Below are positions 49,358-58,195 of a stretch of DNA of 58,195 bases, one piece after another. The stretch is from Oscillospiraceae bacterium (GTDB lineage Bacteria; Bacillota; Clostridia; Oscillospirales; CAG-272): the NCBI GenBank assembly GCA_015063485.1, contig SVUA01000009.1, positions 1 through 58,195 of the forward strand. The letters run 5' to 3'. The notes beneath the pieces were generated by a model. The model did no database searches and was not told where the DNA came from. It saw only the letters and a list, made by a program, of their open reading frames with translations. Each line of letters begins with the position of its first letter. Within the stretch, counting starts at the first letter, position 1. The position numbers were made by a program, and so were the translations under genes.

Positions 49358-51745
49358 TTATTTCAATTCAACAACAGTAACTCCGCCATCGCCCTCGCCG
49401 AATTGTCCGATACGGAATCTTGAGACACGTCGATCGGTCTTAAGGTACGCCCAAAGCGCGTTACGCAAAGCACCCGTACCCTTGCCATGAATAAGGCGAA
49501 CGGTATGGAATCCCGCTATTGACGCCTCGTCAAAATATTTATCTACCTTGCTCCACGCCTCGTCTCCCGTCATTCCGCGAAGGTCTATCTCGTCGCGGAA
49601 ATCTCTGCATATGCTCATGCGGTAGCCGTCGGCGCGCTTTTTCTTTTCCTCGACGGATATTCCTCCGTCCTCGTCGATAAGCTGAAGGTCGGACTTATCT
49701 ATCTTCGTCTTGATTATACCCGCCTGAACGCTCACCTTTTCGTTTCCCTTGGGAGTTTCAAGCACGACAGCCTTTTTGCCTAAAGAAACGATAATTACCT
49801 CGTCGCCCTTTCTCAAGGCTCTGGGCAAAACGTAATTTTCGGAGCGTTTCTTAACTTCAACGGGGTCAAAATTCTGACTGTTGTTACGCAAATGCTCACG
49901 CACCTCGCGTCGAGCCGCGGCAAGCTCTTCGGATAGTCTCTCGCTATCCTTGGCTTTCTTTAGCTTATCCATCTGCTCCATTATAAATTCGCTCGATGCT
50001 CTCGCGCTTTCTACCATACTCTGCGCCTTTGCTCTCGCCTTTTCGATCTCCTTTTCGGAAGCCGCAAGACGATCTCTCAAGGTCTTTTCGGATTCAGCTT
50101 TAAAGCGCTCGTATTCCTCGCGCATACGCTTCGCTTCCTCAAGCTCCTTGTCGGCTCTGAAGCGAGCCTCCTCAAGCTCACCGAGTATTCTTTCCATCTG
50201 TTTGTTCTCGGTGTTTACGAGAATGTTTGCTCTCCTTACTATCTCCGCGGGAAGTCCGAGACGCTCGGAGATAGCGAAAGCGTTTGATTTACCCGGCATA
50301 CCTATCATAAGCCTATACGTCGGGCGCAGAGTCTCAACGTCAAACTCGCAGGAAGCGTTGCAAACGCCCTCTGTATCGAGCGCATAGGTCTTTAATTCCG
50401 CATAGTGCGTAGTAGCCGCGCAAAGCGCGCCCGCGCCTCTGATATCCTCTATGACCGCAACGGCAAGAGCCGCGCCTTCCACGGGGTCAGTTCCCGCGCC
50501 AAGCTCGTCAAAAAGAACGAGAGAACGGTCGGTTCGCTCCTTTACTATCGAAACGATAGCGACCATCTGCGACGAGAATGTCGAGAGCGACTGCTCTATG
50601 CTCTGCTCGTCGCCTAAAGAGACGAGTATCTTTTCAAAAACGCAAACACGGCTTCCGTCGTCCGCGGGGATATGCAAACCGGATTGCGCCATAGCGGCAA
50701 ACAGACCTAGCGTTTTCAAGGTTACCGTCTTACCGCCAGTGTTAGGTCCTGTGATTATAAGCGTATCATACTCGCCGCCAAGCGTCACCGTTATGGGAAC
50801 GACGCTTTTTTTGTCTATGAGCGGGTGTCTTGCGTTTTTAAGCTCACAAACGCGCTCTTCGGATATGATAGGCTCACACGCGTCCATTCTGTACGAAAGT
50901 TCAGCGCACGCAAACGCAAAGGCAAGTTCGGTTATATTGCGGTAATTCAAGCTAAGCGTAGGCGCGACTCCCGCGACCTCCGCGGAAAGCTCTCCGAGTA
51001 TTCTTTCTATCTCGTGCTGCTCCTTTGATTCAAGCATACGAAGCTCGTTATTCGCGTCGACGACCGCCATAGGCTCGACGAAAATAGTCGCTCCCGACGA
51101 TGACGTATCGTGAATAAGACCCTTGATATCGTTTCTGCATTCTGCCTTTACGGGCACAACGTAACGTCCGTTACGAATAGTTACGATATTTTCCTGAAGA
51201 TATTTAGCGTACGAACCGCTCGTGTATTTTGCCAAGGTCTGCTTTATGTTCGAATTCGCCGCGCGTATCTTTCGTCTTATATCGGCAAGCGCGGGACTTG
51301 CTTCGTCCGCTATCATCTCTTCGGATAGGATAGACCGCGTTATCTTGTCCTCAAGAAATCTGTTTGGCAAAAGGCGTTCGAATACCTCGTCAAGAACGGT
51401 AGTAAACGTTCTGTTCGCTCTGCTGTAATCGAGAAGAGCGCGGGAAACGCGCAAGACCGCCGCCGCGTCCATAAGCTCTCGCGGCGAGAGTATCGCGCCC
51501 TTTAGCGCTCTCGCGCAAACGTCTCCTATATCCTTTACAGAGCTGAACGACGGCATTCCCTTTGCATCGCTCAGCTTTTTTGCATCTGTCGTGCGTGTCT
51601 GACGGGCGCGTATAATGTCCTCTCTGTCGTCGGGAAAAAGAGCAAGGGCAAGAGCCGCCGCGCCCTCGGTCGTGCAGACCGAGGCGAGCATATTGCGTAT
51701 TTTATCAAATTCAAGTATGCATAAATTTTTTTCGGTTATTTTCAT
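49358..51745 (-). CDS. mutS2: MutS2 (Smr-domain MutS homologue)
   Basis: 795 residues, full length. A dimeric ATPase with a C-terminal Smr nuclease; in Bacillus it rescues collided ribosomes and affects recombination. The lever/core domain is N-terminal. The ATPase has GPNTGGKTVTLKT (Walker A), LVLFDELGAGTDPVEG (Walker B) and TTHYAELK. A long coiled coil (about 520-640) follows. The KOW-like and Smr domains contain IDLRGM and HGKGTGALR. All motifs are intact. It starts 10 bases after recO. Confidence 0.97.
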   Translation of the reverse strand: MKITEKNLCILEFDKIRNMLASVCTTEGAAALALALFPDDREDIIRARQTRTTDAKKLSDAKGMPSFSSVKDIGDVCARALKGAILSPRELMDAAAVLRVSRALLDYSRANRTFTTVLDEVFERLLPNRFLEDKITRSILSEEMIADEASPALADIRRKIRAANSNIKQTLAKYTSGSYAKYLQENIVTIRNGRYVVPVKAECRNDIKGLIHDTSSSGATIFVEPMAVVDANNELRMLESKEQHEIERILGELSAEVAGVAPTLSLNYRNITELAFAFACAELSYRMDACEPIISEERVCELKNARHPLIDKKSVVPITVTLGGEYDTLIITGPNTGGKTVTLKTLGLFAAMAQSGLHIPADDGSRVCVFEKILVSLGDEQSIEQSLSTFSSQMVAIVSIVKERTDRSLVLFDELGAGTDPVEGAALAVAVIEDIRGAGALCAATTHYAELKTYALDTEGVCNASCEFDVETLRPTYRLMIGMPGKSNAFAISERLGLPAEIVRRANILVNTENKQMERILGELEEARFRADKELEEAKRMREEYERFKAESEKTLRDRLAASEKEIEKARAKAQSMVESARASSEFIMEQMDKLKKAKDSERLSEELAAARREVREHLRNNSQNFDPVEVKKRSENYVLPRALRKGDEVIIVSLGKKAVVLETPKGNEKVSVQAGIIKTKIDKSDLQLIDEDGGISVEEKKKRADGYRMSICRDFRDEIDLRGMTGDEAWSKVDKYFDEASIAGFHTVRLIHGKGTGALRNALWAYLKTDRRVSRFRIGQFGEGDGGVTVVELK

Positions 51746-51755
51746 AATTGTCCTA

Positions 51756-52553
51756 TCATTCCTTTACCGTTCGATAAAAGTCAAGCGTATCAAAGCTTCT
51801 TTCAAGATGATTTATTACGTAAGTTTCTGCGGCACGAGCAAACGATGCCAGTGCCTCTTTGGTTGTTAGTGAAAAAGAAAATACCCTTGCCATAGGCGCG
51901 CTCTGAACGTATCTCATAGCGGCAAGAGCCGATGGGTCTATGGGAACGAGAATATTTCTCGTTTCATACGCGTCGGTATCGGGCAACGGAACGCTTCCGC
52001 CCGAACGCTTTGACTGACATTCGGCGCAAATGAGACATCCGTTCATTACGTCAAGCCACATTTCCCCGTCCTGTTTTTTCTCACAGACAGAACAGACAGA
52101 AAGGTCTGGTGAAAAACCCGAGATATTTACGGCAAACCATTCGTAGACCGCCTTTATCTGCTCGTATGGGCGAAGCTTTTTTTCAATGGCGTAAAGGGTG
52201 TTCAGAGTCATTCGCAAAATTTCATCTGCCTCAACTCCCTCTCCCGTTATCTCCGCGGCTAATTGCAGAATATACGAGGCAAGAGCAAAGCCTGTTATAT
52301 CCGAGCCGATACCAAAGAAGCTGTCGTTTACAGAACCGCCCGACGCCCAACAGTATCCGCCCTTTTCATAGTATTCAAAATTCGCGTATGTAAAAAGTCT
52401 GCATATCGGTAAAAGCTTGCTCTTCATTGACCGCGCGCCCTTTGCCATGAGTGTGATCTGTCCGTCTGACGTAAGCACGGTCAGAAGCTTATCGCTCTCG
52501 CCAATGGGTACTTCACGCAATACCAAGCCGTCGGCAGTTTTCTTTACGGACAT
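51756..52553 (-). CDS. recO: DNA repair protein RecO
   Basis: 265 residues. It loads RecA on SSB-coated DNA with RecR. An N-terminal OB-fold (VLREVPIGESDKLLTVLTSDGQITLMAKGARS) precedes a helical domain with a zinc site of two C-x-x-C pairs (C154/C157 and C176/C179). It follows era after 29 bases, the conserved era-recO order. AGGAGG lies upstream of the ATG. Confidence 0.95.
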   Translation of the reverse strand: MSVKKTADGLVLREVPIGESDKLLTVLTSDGQITLMAKGARSMKSKLLPICRLFTYANFEYYEKGGYCWASGGSVNDSFFGIGSDITGFALASYILQLAAEITGEGVEADEILRMTLNTLYAIEKKLRPYEQIKAVYEWFAVNISGFSPDLSVCSVCEKKQDGEMWLDVMNGCLICAECQSKRSGGSVPLPDTDAYETRNILVPIDPSALAAMRYVQSAPMARVFSFSLTTKEALASFARAAETYVINHLERSFDTLDFYRTVKE

Positions 52554-52582
52554 ATATCACACCTCCTTTAACGTACTTATTA

Positions 52583-53470
52583 TCAATCTTCGTCGCGGTA
52601 GCCGAAATTCTGCACCGTTCTTGCGCTCTCGCGCCAATTTTCCTTGACCTTTACCCAAAGGTTCAAATAGACCTTTGTTCCGAAAAGCCGTTCAAGGTCC
52701 TCTCTTGCGTACGTTCCGATAAGCTTCAAGGATTCGCCGTTCTTTCCGACGATAATTCCCTTGTGAGACGCCTTTTCGCAGAATATCTCCGCGCGTATGC
52801 GGACGAGCGTTTTTTCGTCCTTGAATTCCTCGATAACGACAGCCGTTCCGTGCGGAACTTCCTTGTTGAGCGTACGAAGTATCTTTTCTCTTATTATCTC
52901 TGCTGCTATCTGTCGCTCGGGTTGGTCGGTTATCATATCCTCGGGGAAAAACCACTGCGATTCGGTAAGGAACTTTCCGCATTCGTCAAGCAATTCATCA
53001 ACGTTCTTGCCGTTCTTTGCCGCTATCGGCACGAATGCTTCAAAGTCGTGCTTTCTCGCATACGCAGATATCGTCTCGGCTATCTGCTCACGGCGGTAAA
53101 GGTCTATCTTATTGAGTGCCAACACCGCGGGGATCCCGCTTTTTTTGAGGTACGCTATAACGTTTTCCTCTACCTTTGATATCTCCTTGCCCGTGTCAAC
53201 TACAAGCACGACCGCGTCAGCGTCGCGCATAGTCGAATCCGCCGCCTTTACCATATATTCGCCAAGCGAATTTTTGGGACTGTGTATACCGGGTGTATCA
53301 AGGAATACGAACTGATCCTCACCACGCGTGTGTATTCCCGTTATTCTGTTTCTCGTCGTCTGCGGCTTACTTGAAACGATAGCCACCTTTTCTCCAAGTA
53401 TCTGATTCATAAGCGTTGATTTTCCAACGTTCGGACGTCCTACGATAGCTATAAATCCCGTTCTTTTCAT
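52583..53470 (-). CDS. era: GTPase Era
   Basis: 295 residues. It binds the 3' end of 16S rRNA during 30S maturation. GTPase motifs: GRPNVGKST (11-19), the switch segment TTRNRITG, DTPG and NKID. The C-terminal KH domain has GIIVGKNGESLKLIGTYARE. The gene lies directly downstream of ybeY. In many Firmicutes dgkA and cdd lie between ybeY and era; both are missing here. Confidence 0.97.
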   Translation of the reverse strand: MKRTGFIAIVGRPNVGKSTLMNQILGEKVAIVSSKPQTTRNRITGIHTRGEDQFVFLDTPGIHSPKNSLGEYMVKAADSTMRDADAVVLVVDTGKEISKVEENVIAYLKKSGIPAVLALNKIDLYRREQIAETISAYARKHDFEAFVPIAAKNGKNVDELLDECGKFLTESQWFFPEDMITDQPERQIAAEIIREKILRTLNKEVPHGTAVVIEEFKDEKTLVRIRAEIFCEKASHKGIIVGKNGESLKLIGTYAREDLERLFGTKVYLNLWVKVKENWRESARTVQNFGYRDED

Positions 53471-53498
53471 ATCTTTTTCCTTAACCTTTCTATTGTCC

Positions 53499-53984
53499 TT
53501 ACTTTACTCCGAGTCCCAAAGATTCAAGTATCTCGGTCTGTCGGCGTCTCATATCCGCCTCTTCCTCTCCGCCGTTCACGTGATCGTAGCCTAAAAGATG
53601 AAGCATTGAATGTACGCAAAGGAACGCCGTCTCTCTCTCAAAGCTGTGTCCGTATTCCTCTGCCTGCTCTCTCGCACGCTCAAGCGAGATAACTATGTCG
53701 CCAAGCATCATTTCGGGATCGTCAAAGGGTGATTCCTCGCCGCCCTCGAAGTCAATTAGCGGAAATGATAGAACGTCGGTCTCCTTGTCGATATTTCGAT
53801 GTTCAAAATTGAGCTCTTTTATACCCTCGTTATCGGTAAACGTCATAGACACCTGCGCGTCATTTTCGAATTTCTCATAGTCAAGCGTTGCCTCAACAGC
53901 TCTGCGAAGCAGAATTTTGAGCGAGTAGGTTATTGCTTCCTTATCCTGATCATTCATAAAATATATCATCAAATCTCTTTTCAT
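53499..53984 (-). CDS. ybeY: Endoribonuclease YbeY (rRNA maturation factor)
   Basis: 161 residues. It is needed for 16S rRNA 3' end maturation and ribosome quality control. The zinc-binding motif is H-x3-H-x5-H (HSMLHLLGYDH, H125/H129/H135). DVLSFP and LGDIVIS are conserved. The ATG at 53984 overlaps the phoH stop (TGATG); a GTG one codon earlier is less likely because of AAAGGA spacing. Confidence 0.96.
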   Translation of the reverse strand: MKRDLMIYFMNDQDKEAITYSLKILLRRAVEATLDYEKFENDAQVSMTFTDNEGIKELNFEHRNIDKETDVLSFPLIDFEGGEESPFDDPEMMLGDIVISLERAREQAEEYGHSFERETAFLCVHSMLHLLGYDHVNGGEEEADMRRRQTEILESLGLGVK

Positions 53985-55012
53985 CACTTTTTGTTCCTTT
54001 CGTTTTTGGTTTTATCCCGTCCGTTCGTCTCCGATTTTTCCGTCGGACGCTTTTCGTGCTTTTCATATGCTTCGATTATCTTTTGAACGAGCTTGTGTCT
54101 TACTACGTCACGTGAGCTGAACGCGTGAACGGCTATATCCTCAATGCCCTCAAGTATCTTGACAGCCACCGAAAGACCGCTCTTCTGACCTGACGGCAGG
54201 TCGGTCTGTGTAAGGTCACCCGTTATGACGGCTTTCGAGTTAAATCCGAGACGCGTCAGAAACATCTTCATCTGCTCGGGTGTTGCGTTCTGCGCCTCGT
54301 CGAGAATGATAAAGCAATCGTCAAGCGTTCGTCCGCGCATATACGCAAGAGGAGCTATCTCGATAGTTCCCTTTTCAAGCTGACGCTGGTAGTTTTCGGG
54401 TCCCATCATCTCATACATAGCGTCATAAAGCGGACGGAGATAGGGGTCTATCTTGCTTTGAAGGTCGCCCGGAAGAAATCCAAGCTTTTCACCCGCCTCG
54501 ATAGCGGGGCGCGTAAGGATTATTCTTGATACCTGCTTATCACGCAGAGCGCGTACCGCCATAGCAACGGCAAGGAAGGTCTTACCCGTTCCCGCAGGAC
54601 CTATGCCGAACACCACGGTATTCTTCTCTATCGCCTTTACGTATCTTCTCTGTCCTACCGTCTTTGCCTTTATGGGCTTTCCGCGAGTGGTAATGCATAT
54701 GCAGTCTTGGTCAAGTCCCGCAAGCTCCTCTTCCTGACCCGCGCGTACCATATCGACGACGTACGCCACCTGTTGCTCGGTAAGAAGCTCGTTATATCGA
54801 GCCATATCCTTAAGATACTTCAAGGAGTCAGCCGCCATTCTCACGTTCTCGGGGTCCTCTCCGCGCACCGTAATGGCATCTCCGTCATCTCCCTCTCTGT
54901 TCTGGATACTTACGTCAAACGCTTTTTCCAAGATACGCACGTTGATATCAAAGCTTCCGAAAAGCCTTGCGGTTATTTCGCTATTCTCGATCTTTACAGT
55001 CCTTTGCTCCAT
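53984..55012 (-). CDS. PhoH-family ATPase (PhoL/YbeZ type)
   Basis: 342 residues. A P-loop protein that works with YbeY, probably in RNA metabolism. Walker A is GPAGTGKT (138-145); Walker B is FIILDEAQNATPEQMKMFLTR; NSKAVITGDLTQTDLP is the sensor region. An N-terminal KH-like segment covers about 5-70. The C-terminus is Lys-rich. It is coupled to ybeY by a one-base overlap. Confidence 0.96.
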   Translation of the reverse strand: MEQRTVKIENSEITARLFGSFDINVRILEKAFDVSIQNREGDDGDAITVRGEDPENVRMAADSLKYLKDMARYNELLTEQQVAYVVDMVRAGQEEELAGLDQDCICITTRGKPIKAKTVGQRRYVKAIEKNTVVFGIGPAGTGKTFLAVAMAVRALRDKQVSRIILTRPAIEAGEKLGFLPGDLQSKIDPYLRPLYDAMYEMMGPENYQRQLEKGTIEIAPLAYMRGRTLDDCFIILDEAQNATPEQMKMFLTRLGFNSKAVITGDLTQTDLPSGQKSGLSVAVKILEGIEDIAVHAFSSRDVVRHKLVQKIIEAYEKHEKRPTEKSETNGRDKTKNERNKK

Positions 55013-55039
55013 TCGCAGCTATCACCTTTCGTTTTTGTT

Positions 55040-56251
55040 TCATCTTTCCGACCGTTTTACAGGCGGAAGTCCCTCTATCTCTATCTCTTTTACTATCGCG
55101 ATGTTCTCTATACACTCGGCGCGGCAATGGAGGATATACTTATCCCCGACAAGCTCGCCCGATATTTTCTTTTCAACGAGACTTGAATTCTTCAGTTCTT
55201 CCTCCATAAGCAACCGAAGCTTATAAAGAGCAAGTCTTTCTGCCGCTTCTTCGCTTCGCTTGTTCTCGTTTTCCTCGTACTCGTAATACCTTACGGTACG
55301 CACTCCGATAGGCAAACGAGTGCCCCACGGTGTCTCCAAATATTCTACTGTATCTATTGTATCACAACTTGGGGGTAAATTTCCACTATTTATTGTAAAT
55401 TTTACTTCTTTTTCAAAGAAAATAATATATTTTTCGCATTTTACCCGCTCCGAATAGACCTTATCCGTGTATTCAAGGGGTATCTCCACCGAAAGATCGT
55501 GCGTGGTACGCGCCAAGACCTCGCCTTTGGCGCAGGTATAGCGAAAGGAAGTTTTCTCGTCTCCGTAAAGTCCGCTGACAAGCAGGTCACCCTCACCGAC
55601 GATATCGCCTATCTTTACAACGACCTCTCCGCGAACGTCCTTGAAGTCCTCTATCACTCCTCCTCTTGTCGCCACGAGATTTGCCGCCGCAAAGTCGGAA
55701 ACATTGTCCTCAGGCGGCGTATCCATTTCCCTTATCTCCACGTTTGCAACAGTTCCGAGAAGATTGATGCTTATCCACGATATATTATCCGAAAATACGA
55801 GCGTCCGCATTTCGATAGCATCTATATCAAGCTCACTTTTTAACGCTCCTATCTGAAATCCGCATTCCCGAAGCTCTGAAATGACCTCTTCCTCGCTCAT
55901 ACTTCGATTGCCCTCAACGCGTATATCCCAAACCACTCTGCCCGACAAAAATATCAGAAAAAAGCAAAGCAATACGCCGATAAATACACCGTATCTGTGC
56001 CTGTATCTATTCAAAATAAAAGGAATACCGCTCTCGCGCGTAACGTTTACCGATATCCCGCGCGCCGCGCAAGCCTCGATAATGCTTTTCGACACCGACA
56101 CGGAACATGAGAAGCAAGCGTAATCTCCGCAAAACTCAAAATTTGAATAGGTGTATCCGCTAACGCGAAAAAGATTCATTACCTCGCCTGCCGCCGATTT
56201 TAAAACTCTCAAACGACGACTGCCGAACAAAAAGGAAAAAGGTCTTAACAT
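55040..56251 (-). CDS. yqfD: Sporulation protein YqfD
   Basis: 403 residues with one membrane helix (88-104). In Bacillus yqfD is transcribed in the mother cell under sigma-E and its loss lowers spore yield; biochemical function is unknown. Motifs of the family: the N-terminal GY-YSNFEFCGDYACFSCS region and a POTRA-like segment after the helix (VWDIRVEGNRSMSEEEVISEL). It overlaps yqfC by 7 bases. Confidence 0.93.
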   Translation of the reverse strand: MLRPFSFLFGSRRLRVLKSAAGEVMNLFRVSGYTYSNFEFCGDYACFSCSVSVSKSIIEACAARGISVNVTRESGIPFILNRYRHRYGVFIGVLLCFFLIFLSGRVVWDIRVEGNRSMSEEEVISELRECGFQIGALKSELDIDAIEMRTLVFSDNISWISINLLGTVANVEIREMDTPPEDNVSDFAAANLVATRGGVIEDFKDVRGEVVVKIGDIVGEGDLLVSGLYGDEKTSFRYTCAKGEVLARTTHDLSVEIPLEYTDKVYSERVKCEKYIIFFEKEVKFTINSGNLPPSCDTIDTVEYLETPWGTRLPIGVRTVRYYEYEENENKRSEEAAERLALYKLRLLMEEELKNSSLVEKKISGELVGDKYILHCRAECIENIAIVKEIEIEGLPPVKRSER

Positions 56252-56577
56252 ATATCTTTACCCCTATTTTTAGTATCTTCTTCAAAGCTCACGCTTTCTA
56301 TCCGCCCCTCTATCCTTACCTTTCCCGCGCAAAAGGATGCGCAAACCAGACGTTTTCCGCGTATCGATATCGCGCCTTTTTTTAGCGCAAGCTTTATTTC
56401 ACCATCCGTATAGTCAAGTATCTTTCCGCCGCCGCTCACGGTCACAGCGCTTCTTCCGCGTATCTCAACAAGACTTGAATGAGGCAGAACGTCGGGCTCT
56501 ATATCAAGCGCTCGACATATCCTTTCAGGGAAGCTTTGCTTTCCGTCTTTTGTATTTTTTCTTTCGATGTTGCTCAT
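56245..56577 (-). CDS. yqfC: Sporulation protein YqfC
   Basis: 110 residues from the ATG at 56577, supported by GGGAGAG 8 bases upstream; the longer frame to 56712 runs into the divergent ylbJ promoter. The family core is EIRGRSAVTVSGGGKILDYTDGEIKLALKKGAISIRGKRL. It is a small beta-rich protein always paired with YqfD. Basic-residue content is high. No function is known. Confidence 0.92.
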   Translation of the reverse strand: MSNIERKNTKDGKQSFPERICRALDIEPDVLPHSSLVEIRGRSAVTVSGGGKILDYTDGEIKLALKKGAISIRGKRLVCASFCAGKVRIEGRIESVSFEEDTKNRGKDIC

Positions 56578-56626
56578 GAAATTTCTCTCCCTTATAGCAC
56601 TTTTTCGTTTCTGAAATACTTTCCCC

Positions 56627-56656
56627 GTCATATTTTTGATAATCTGTCCATAAAAT
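56627..56656 (+). promoter_or_regulatory. Predicted sigma-E sporulation promoter of the ylbJ-type gene
   Basis: GTCATATT (56627-56634) and CATAAAAT (56649-56656), 14-base spacer: close to the sigma-E consensus of spore formers (ATATT at -35, CATACAAT at -10). It lies 46 bases before the start codon. Confidence 0.7.
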
Positions 56657-56702
56657 TTCATCAAACGGGTGTAAAATATTTTATGACGAAGGAGGCGTGC
56701 GC

Positions 56703-57824
56703 ATGACCGCAAAAAAGACTCGTATAACTTCTCGCGGCGTTTTTGTGACCGTCTTTTCGGTTATTGCCTTTACTCTCGTAATAAAGTACTCAAATTCCGC
56801 GATAGATTCGGTAAAGACCGCTCTCTCGCTTTGCGCAGAAACGGTCATTCCCTCTCTTTTTCCCTTTATGGTCATATCCGAGCTTGCAGTATCGCTCGGC
56901 GCGGCAAAATATCTTGGCAAAGCCCTCTCTCCCGTTTTTCGACCTCTGTTCAAATTAAATGAACACGGCGCTTCTGCTTTTTTGCTTGGTGCTCTGTGCG
57001 GATTTCCCGTGGGCGCGAGAACGGCAGTATCGCTTTACGAACAAGAAAAGCTAAACGAAAAAGAACTCACTCACGTTTTGTGCTTTTGCAATAACCCAAG
57101 CTCCGCTTTCATTATAAGCGCGGTAGGAGTCTCTCTGTTTGGCTCTCGAAAATTTGGGATCGCGCTTTATATCATTACGCTGATATCGGCTTTGATCATA
57201 GGGATATCTTTAAGATTCATTTATCAAGAAAAGCACACAGAGATAAAAAAATGCGCAACCGAAAAGCAAGAAAATAAAAGCTTGGGAATACATATTTTTA
57301 CTAACGCCGTCGCAGATTCCGCTGGGGCAATGCTCACAGTTTGCGCTTTTATCGTGTTTTTTTCGGCGTTGCTCGGCACTCTGAACGCCGCTTTTGAGCC
57401 GCTCTCTGCTCCTGACTCCGTAATTGCGGCGATAAAAGGCTTCTTCGAACTGACCGCAGGAGTAACGCACGTGTCGGCGAATCTGCGTGGAGAGGGGGCG
57501 CTCTTGCTCTGCGCTTTTATAGTAGGTTGGTCGGGAATTTCGGTACATTTTCAGATAATGGCGATATGCAGAAATTGCAAAATAAGCTTTCGTCCGTACT
57601 TTCTCTCAAAAGCGGCTCAAGGAGGAGTTAACGCATTGCTCATGTGCGCTTATTTAAGAGTCTTCAAACCAAATTTGTCATTTCGTGCAGGAACGGATAT
57701 AAAGGCGTTTCTTTCCATCCCGAAACCATGGACGGTAATATGCTTGATAGGTTTTGTGGGAGCGACAATAACGCTCGTTGTCAAAAAAGCGACAAAAAGA
57801 AACAAAAAGAGAGGCTTTTTTTAA
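56703..57824 (+). CDS. ylbJ: Sporulation integral membrane protein, YlbJ (SpoVV) family
   Basis: 373 residues with eight or more hydrophobic segments of the nucleoside-transporter/gate (Gate domain) fold. Family motifs: VIPSLFPFMVISEL near the start, GALCGFPVGARTAVSLYE and the two-fold repeat with FVGWSGISVH-like residues (FIVGWSGISVHFQ). In Bacillus YlbJ/SpoVV is needed to import dipicolinic acid into the mother-cell-facing forespore membrane. The ATG at 56703 follows GAAGGAGG; a GTG at 56697 is too close. A sigma-E-like promoter is present and the gene is divergent from yqfC. Confidence 0.92.
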   Translation: MTAKKTRITSRGVFVTVFSVIAFTLVIKYSNSAIDSVKTALSLCAETVIPSLFPFMVISELAVSLGAAKYLGKALSPVFRPLFKLNEHGASAFLLGALCGFPVGARTAVSLYEQEKLNEKELTHVLCFCNNPSSAFIISAVGVSLFGSRKFGIALYIITLISALIIGISLRFIYQEKHTEIKKCATEKQENKSLGIHIFTNAVADSAGAMLTVCAFIVFFSALLGTLNAAFEPLSAPDSVIAAIKGFFELTAGVTHVSANLRGEGALLLCAFIVGWSGISVHFQIMAICRNCKISFRPYFLSKAAQGGVNALLMCAYLRVFKPNLSFRAGTDIKAFLSIPKPWTVICLIGFVGATITLVVKKATKRNKKRGFF

Positions 57825-57872
57825 AGACAATTTCAGAAGAGAAAAACTTTTTGATATTTTTTCGAAAAAAGG

Positions 57873-57901
57873 TTGACAAGAAGGGGCGGATATGGTATAA
57901 T
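57873..57901 (+). promoter_or_regulatory. Perfect consensus promoter of the tRNA genes
   Basis: TTGACA (57873-57878) and TATAAT (57896-57901), 17-base spacer, 39 bases before tRNA-Leu. Confidence 0.92.
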
Positions 57902-57940
57902 AATTAATGCGAACCGAGTAGGAACGCTCCCATGGCAAAA

Positions 57941-58029
57941 TGCCGGTGTGGCGGAACTGGCAGACGCCCGGGACTTAAAATCCCGTGATACGTAAGTATC
58001 GTACCGGTTCGACCCCGGTCACCGGCACC
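57941..58029 (+). tRNA. tRNA-Leu (anticodon TAA)
   Basis: Class II tRNA with acceptor GCCGGTG/CACCGGC, anticodon loop CTTAAAA (anticodon TAA), a long variable arm (GATACGTAAGTATC) and T arm CCGG-TTCGACC-CCGG. The CCA end is encoded. Confidence 0.96.
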
Positions 58030-58050
58030 ACCACGGGTGAAAATTTCATA

Positions 58051-58128
<78 letters not shown>

Positions 58129-58164
58129 ATATTGTGCATCCTTAATGGATGCCACCCCAAAAAA

Positions 58165-58195
58165 CCCAGATGTCGTAAGGCTTCTGGGCTTTTTT
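58165..58195 (+). terminator. Terminator of the tRNA transcript
   Basis: CCCAGA (58165-58170) pairs with TCTGGG (58183-58188), followed by CTTTTTT to the window end. A small hairpin GCATCC/GGATGC (58135-58151) lies between it and tRNA-fMet. Confidence 0.8.

Overview
This 58 kb window looks like the chromosome of an anaerobic, gut-type member of the class Clostridia (Bacillota). The evidence is the conserved Firmicute block yqfC-yqfD-phoH-ybeY-era-recO-mutS2, a YlbJ-type sporulation membrane protein behind a sigma-E-like promoter, DUF1292, type III glutamine synthetase, LuxS, AGGAGG-type ribosome binding sites and consensus sigma-A promoters. Genus cannot be read from the sequence. Coding density is high. 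I see no phage, transposase, rRNA operon or CRISPR array.

Layout. 1-6.5 kb: the start of an AlbA_2/Schlafen-type protein cut by the window edge, an AGCS amino acid:cation symporter divergent from a LysR regulator, a GH28-like beta-helix protein, mnmE and a small acidic membrane protein. 6.7-16.6 kb: prmC and ddl, then an operon of three tandem PepD-type M20 dipeptidases, an SGNH esterase and a small membrane protein. This is followed by two TIM-barrel sugar isomerase/epimerase genes that arose by a visible tandem duplication of about 920 bp. 16.6-21.6 kb: rpsO and pnp, each with a structured leader, an inactive-looking VanY-like membrane protein and a DHHW protein. 21.6-30.8 kb (minus strand): two unknown membrane proteins, a long-form PRPP synthetase, rbfA-nrnA, pgk-tpiA and a tandem MgtC pair. 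30.9-34.5 kb: an OmpR-type two-component system followed by an HtrA protease. 34.7-38.1 kb: ychF, trmB, a nitroreductase and truB.

38.1-45.1 kb: a secreted beta-helix protein translationally coupled to an unlisted 41-residue peptide, type III glutamine synthetase, a NahK-like sugar kinase and citrate synthase. 45.1-48.0 kb: a gene-free stretch with a probable structured RNA and a 74-nt direct repeat, then DUF1292, hemW, luxS and a MITE-like inverted repeat. 48.0-57.8 kb: alr and the sporulation/ribosome-maturation cluster, ending with ylbJ. 57.9-58.1 kb: tRNA-Leu(UAA) and initiator tRNA-fMet.

Most genes are housekeeping: translation and tRNA modification (mnmE, prmC, trmB, truB, rpsO, rbfA, ybeY, era), RNA turnover (pnp, nrnA), cell wall precursors (ddl, alr) and central metabolism (tpiA, pgk, citrate synthase, GSIII, prs). 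The accessory parts are the peptidase/esterase/TIM-barrel region and the secreted beta-helix plus small peptide pair. Several start codons were moved downstream because the longest reading frame begins inside the Shine-Dalgarno sequence.
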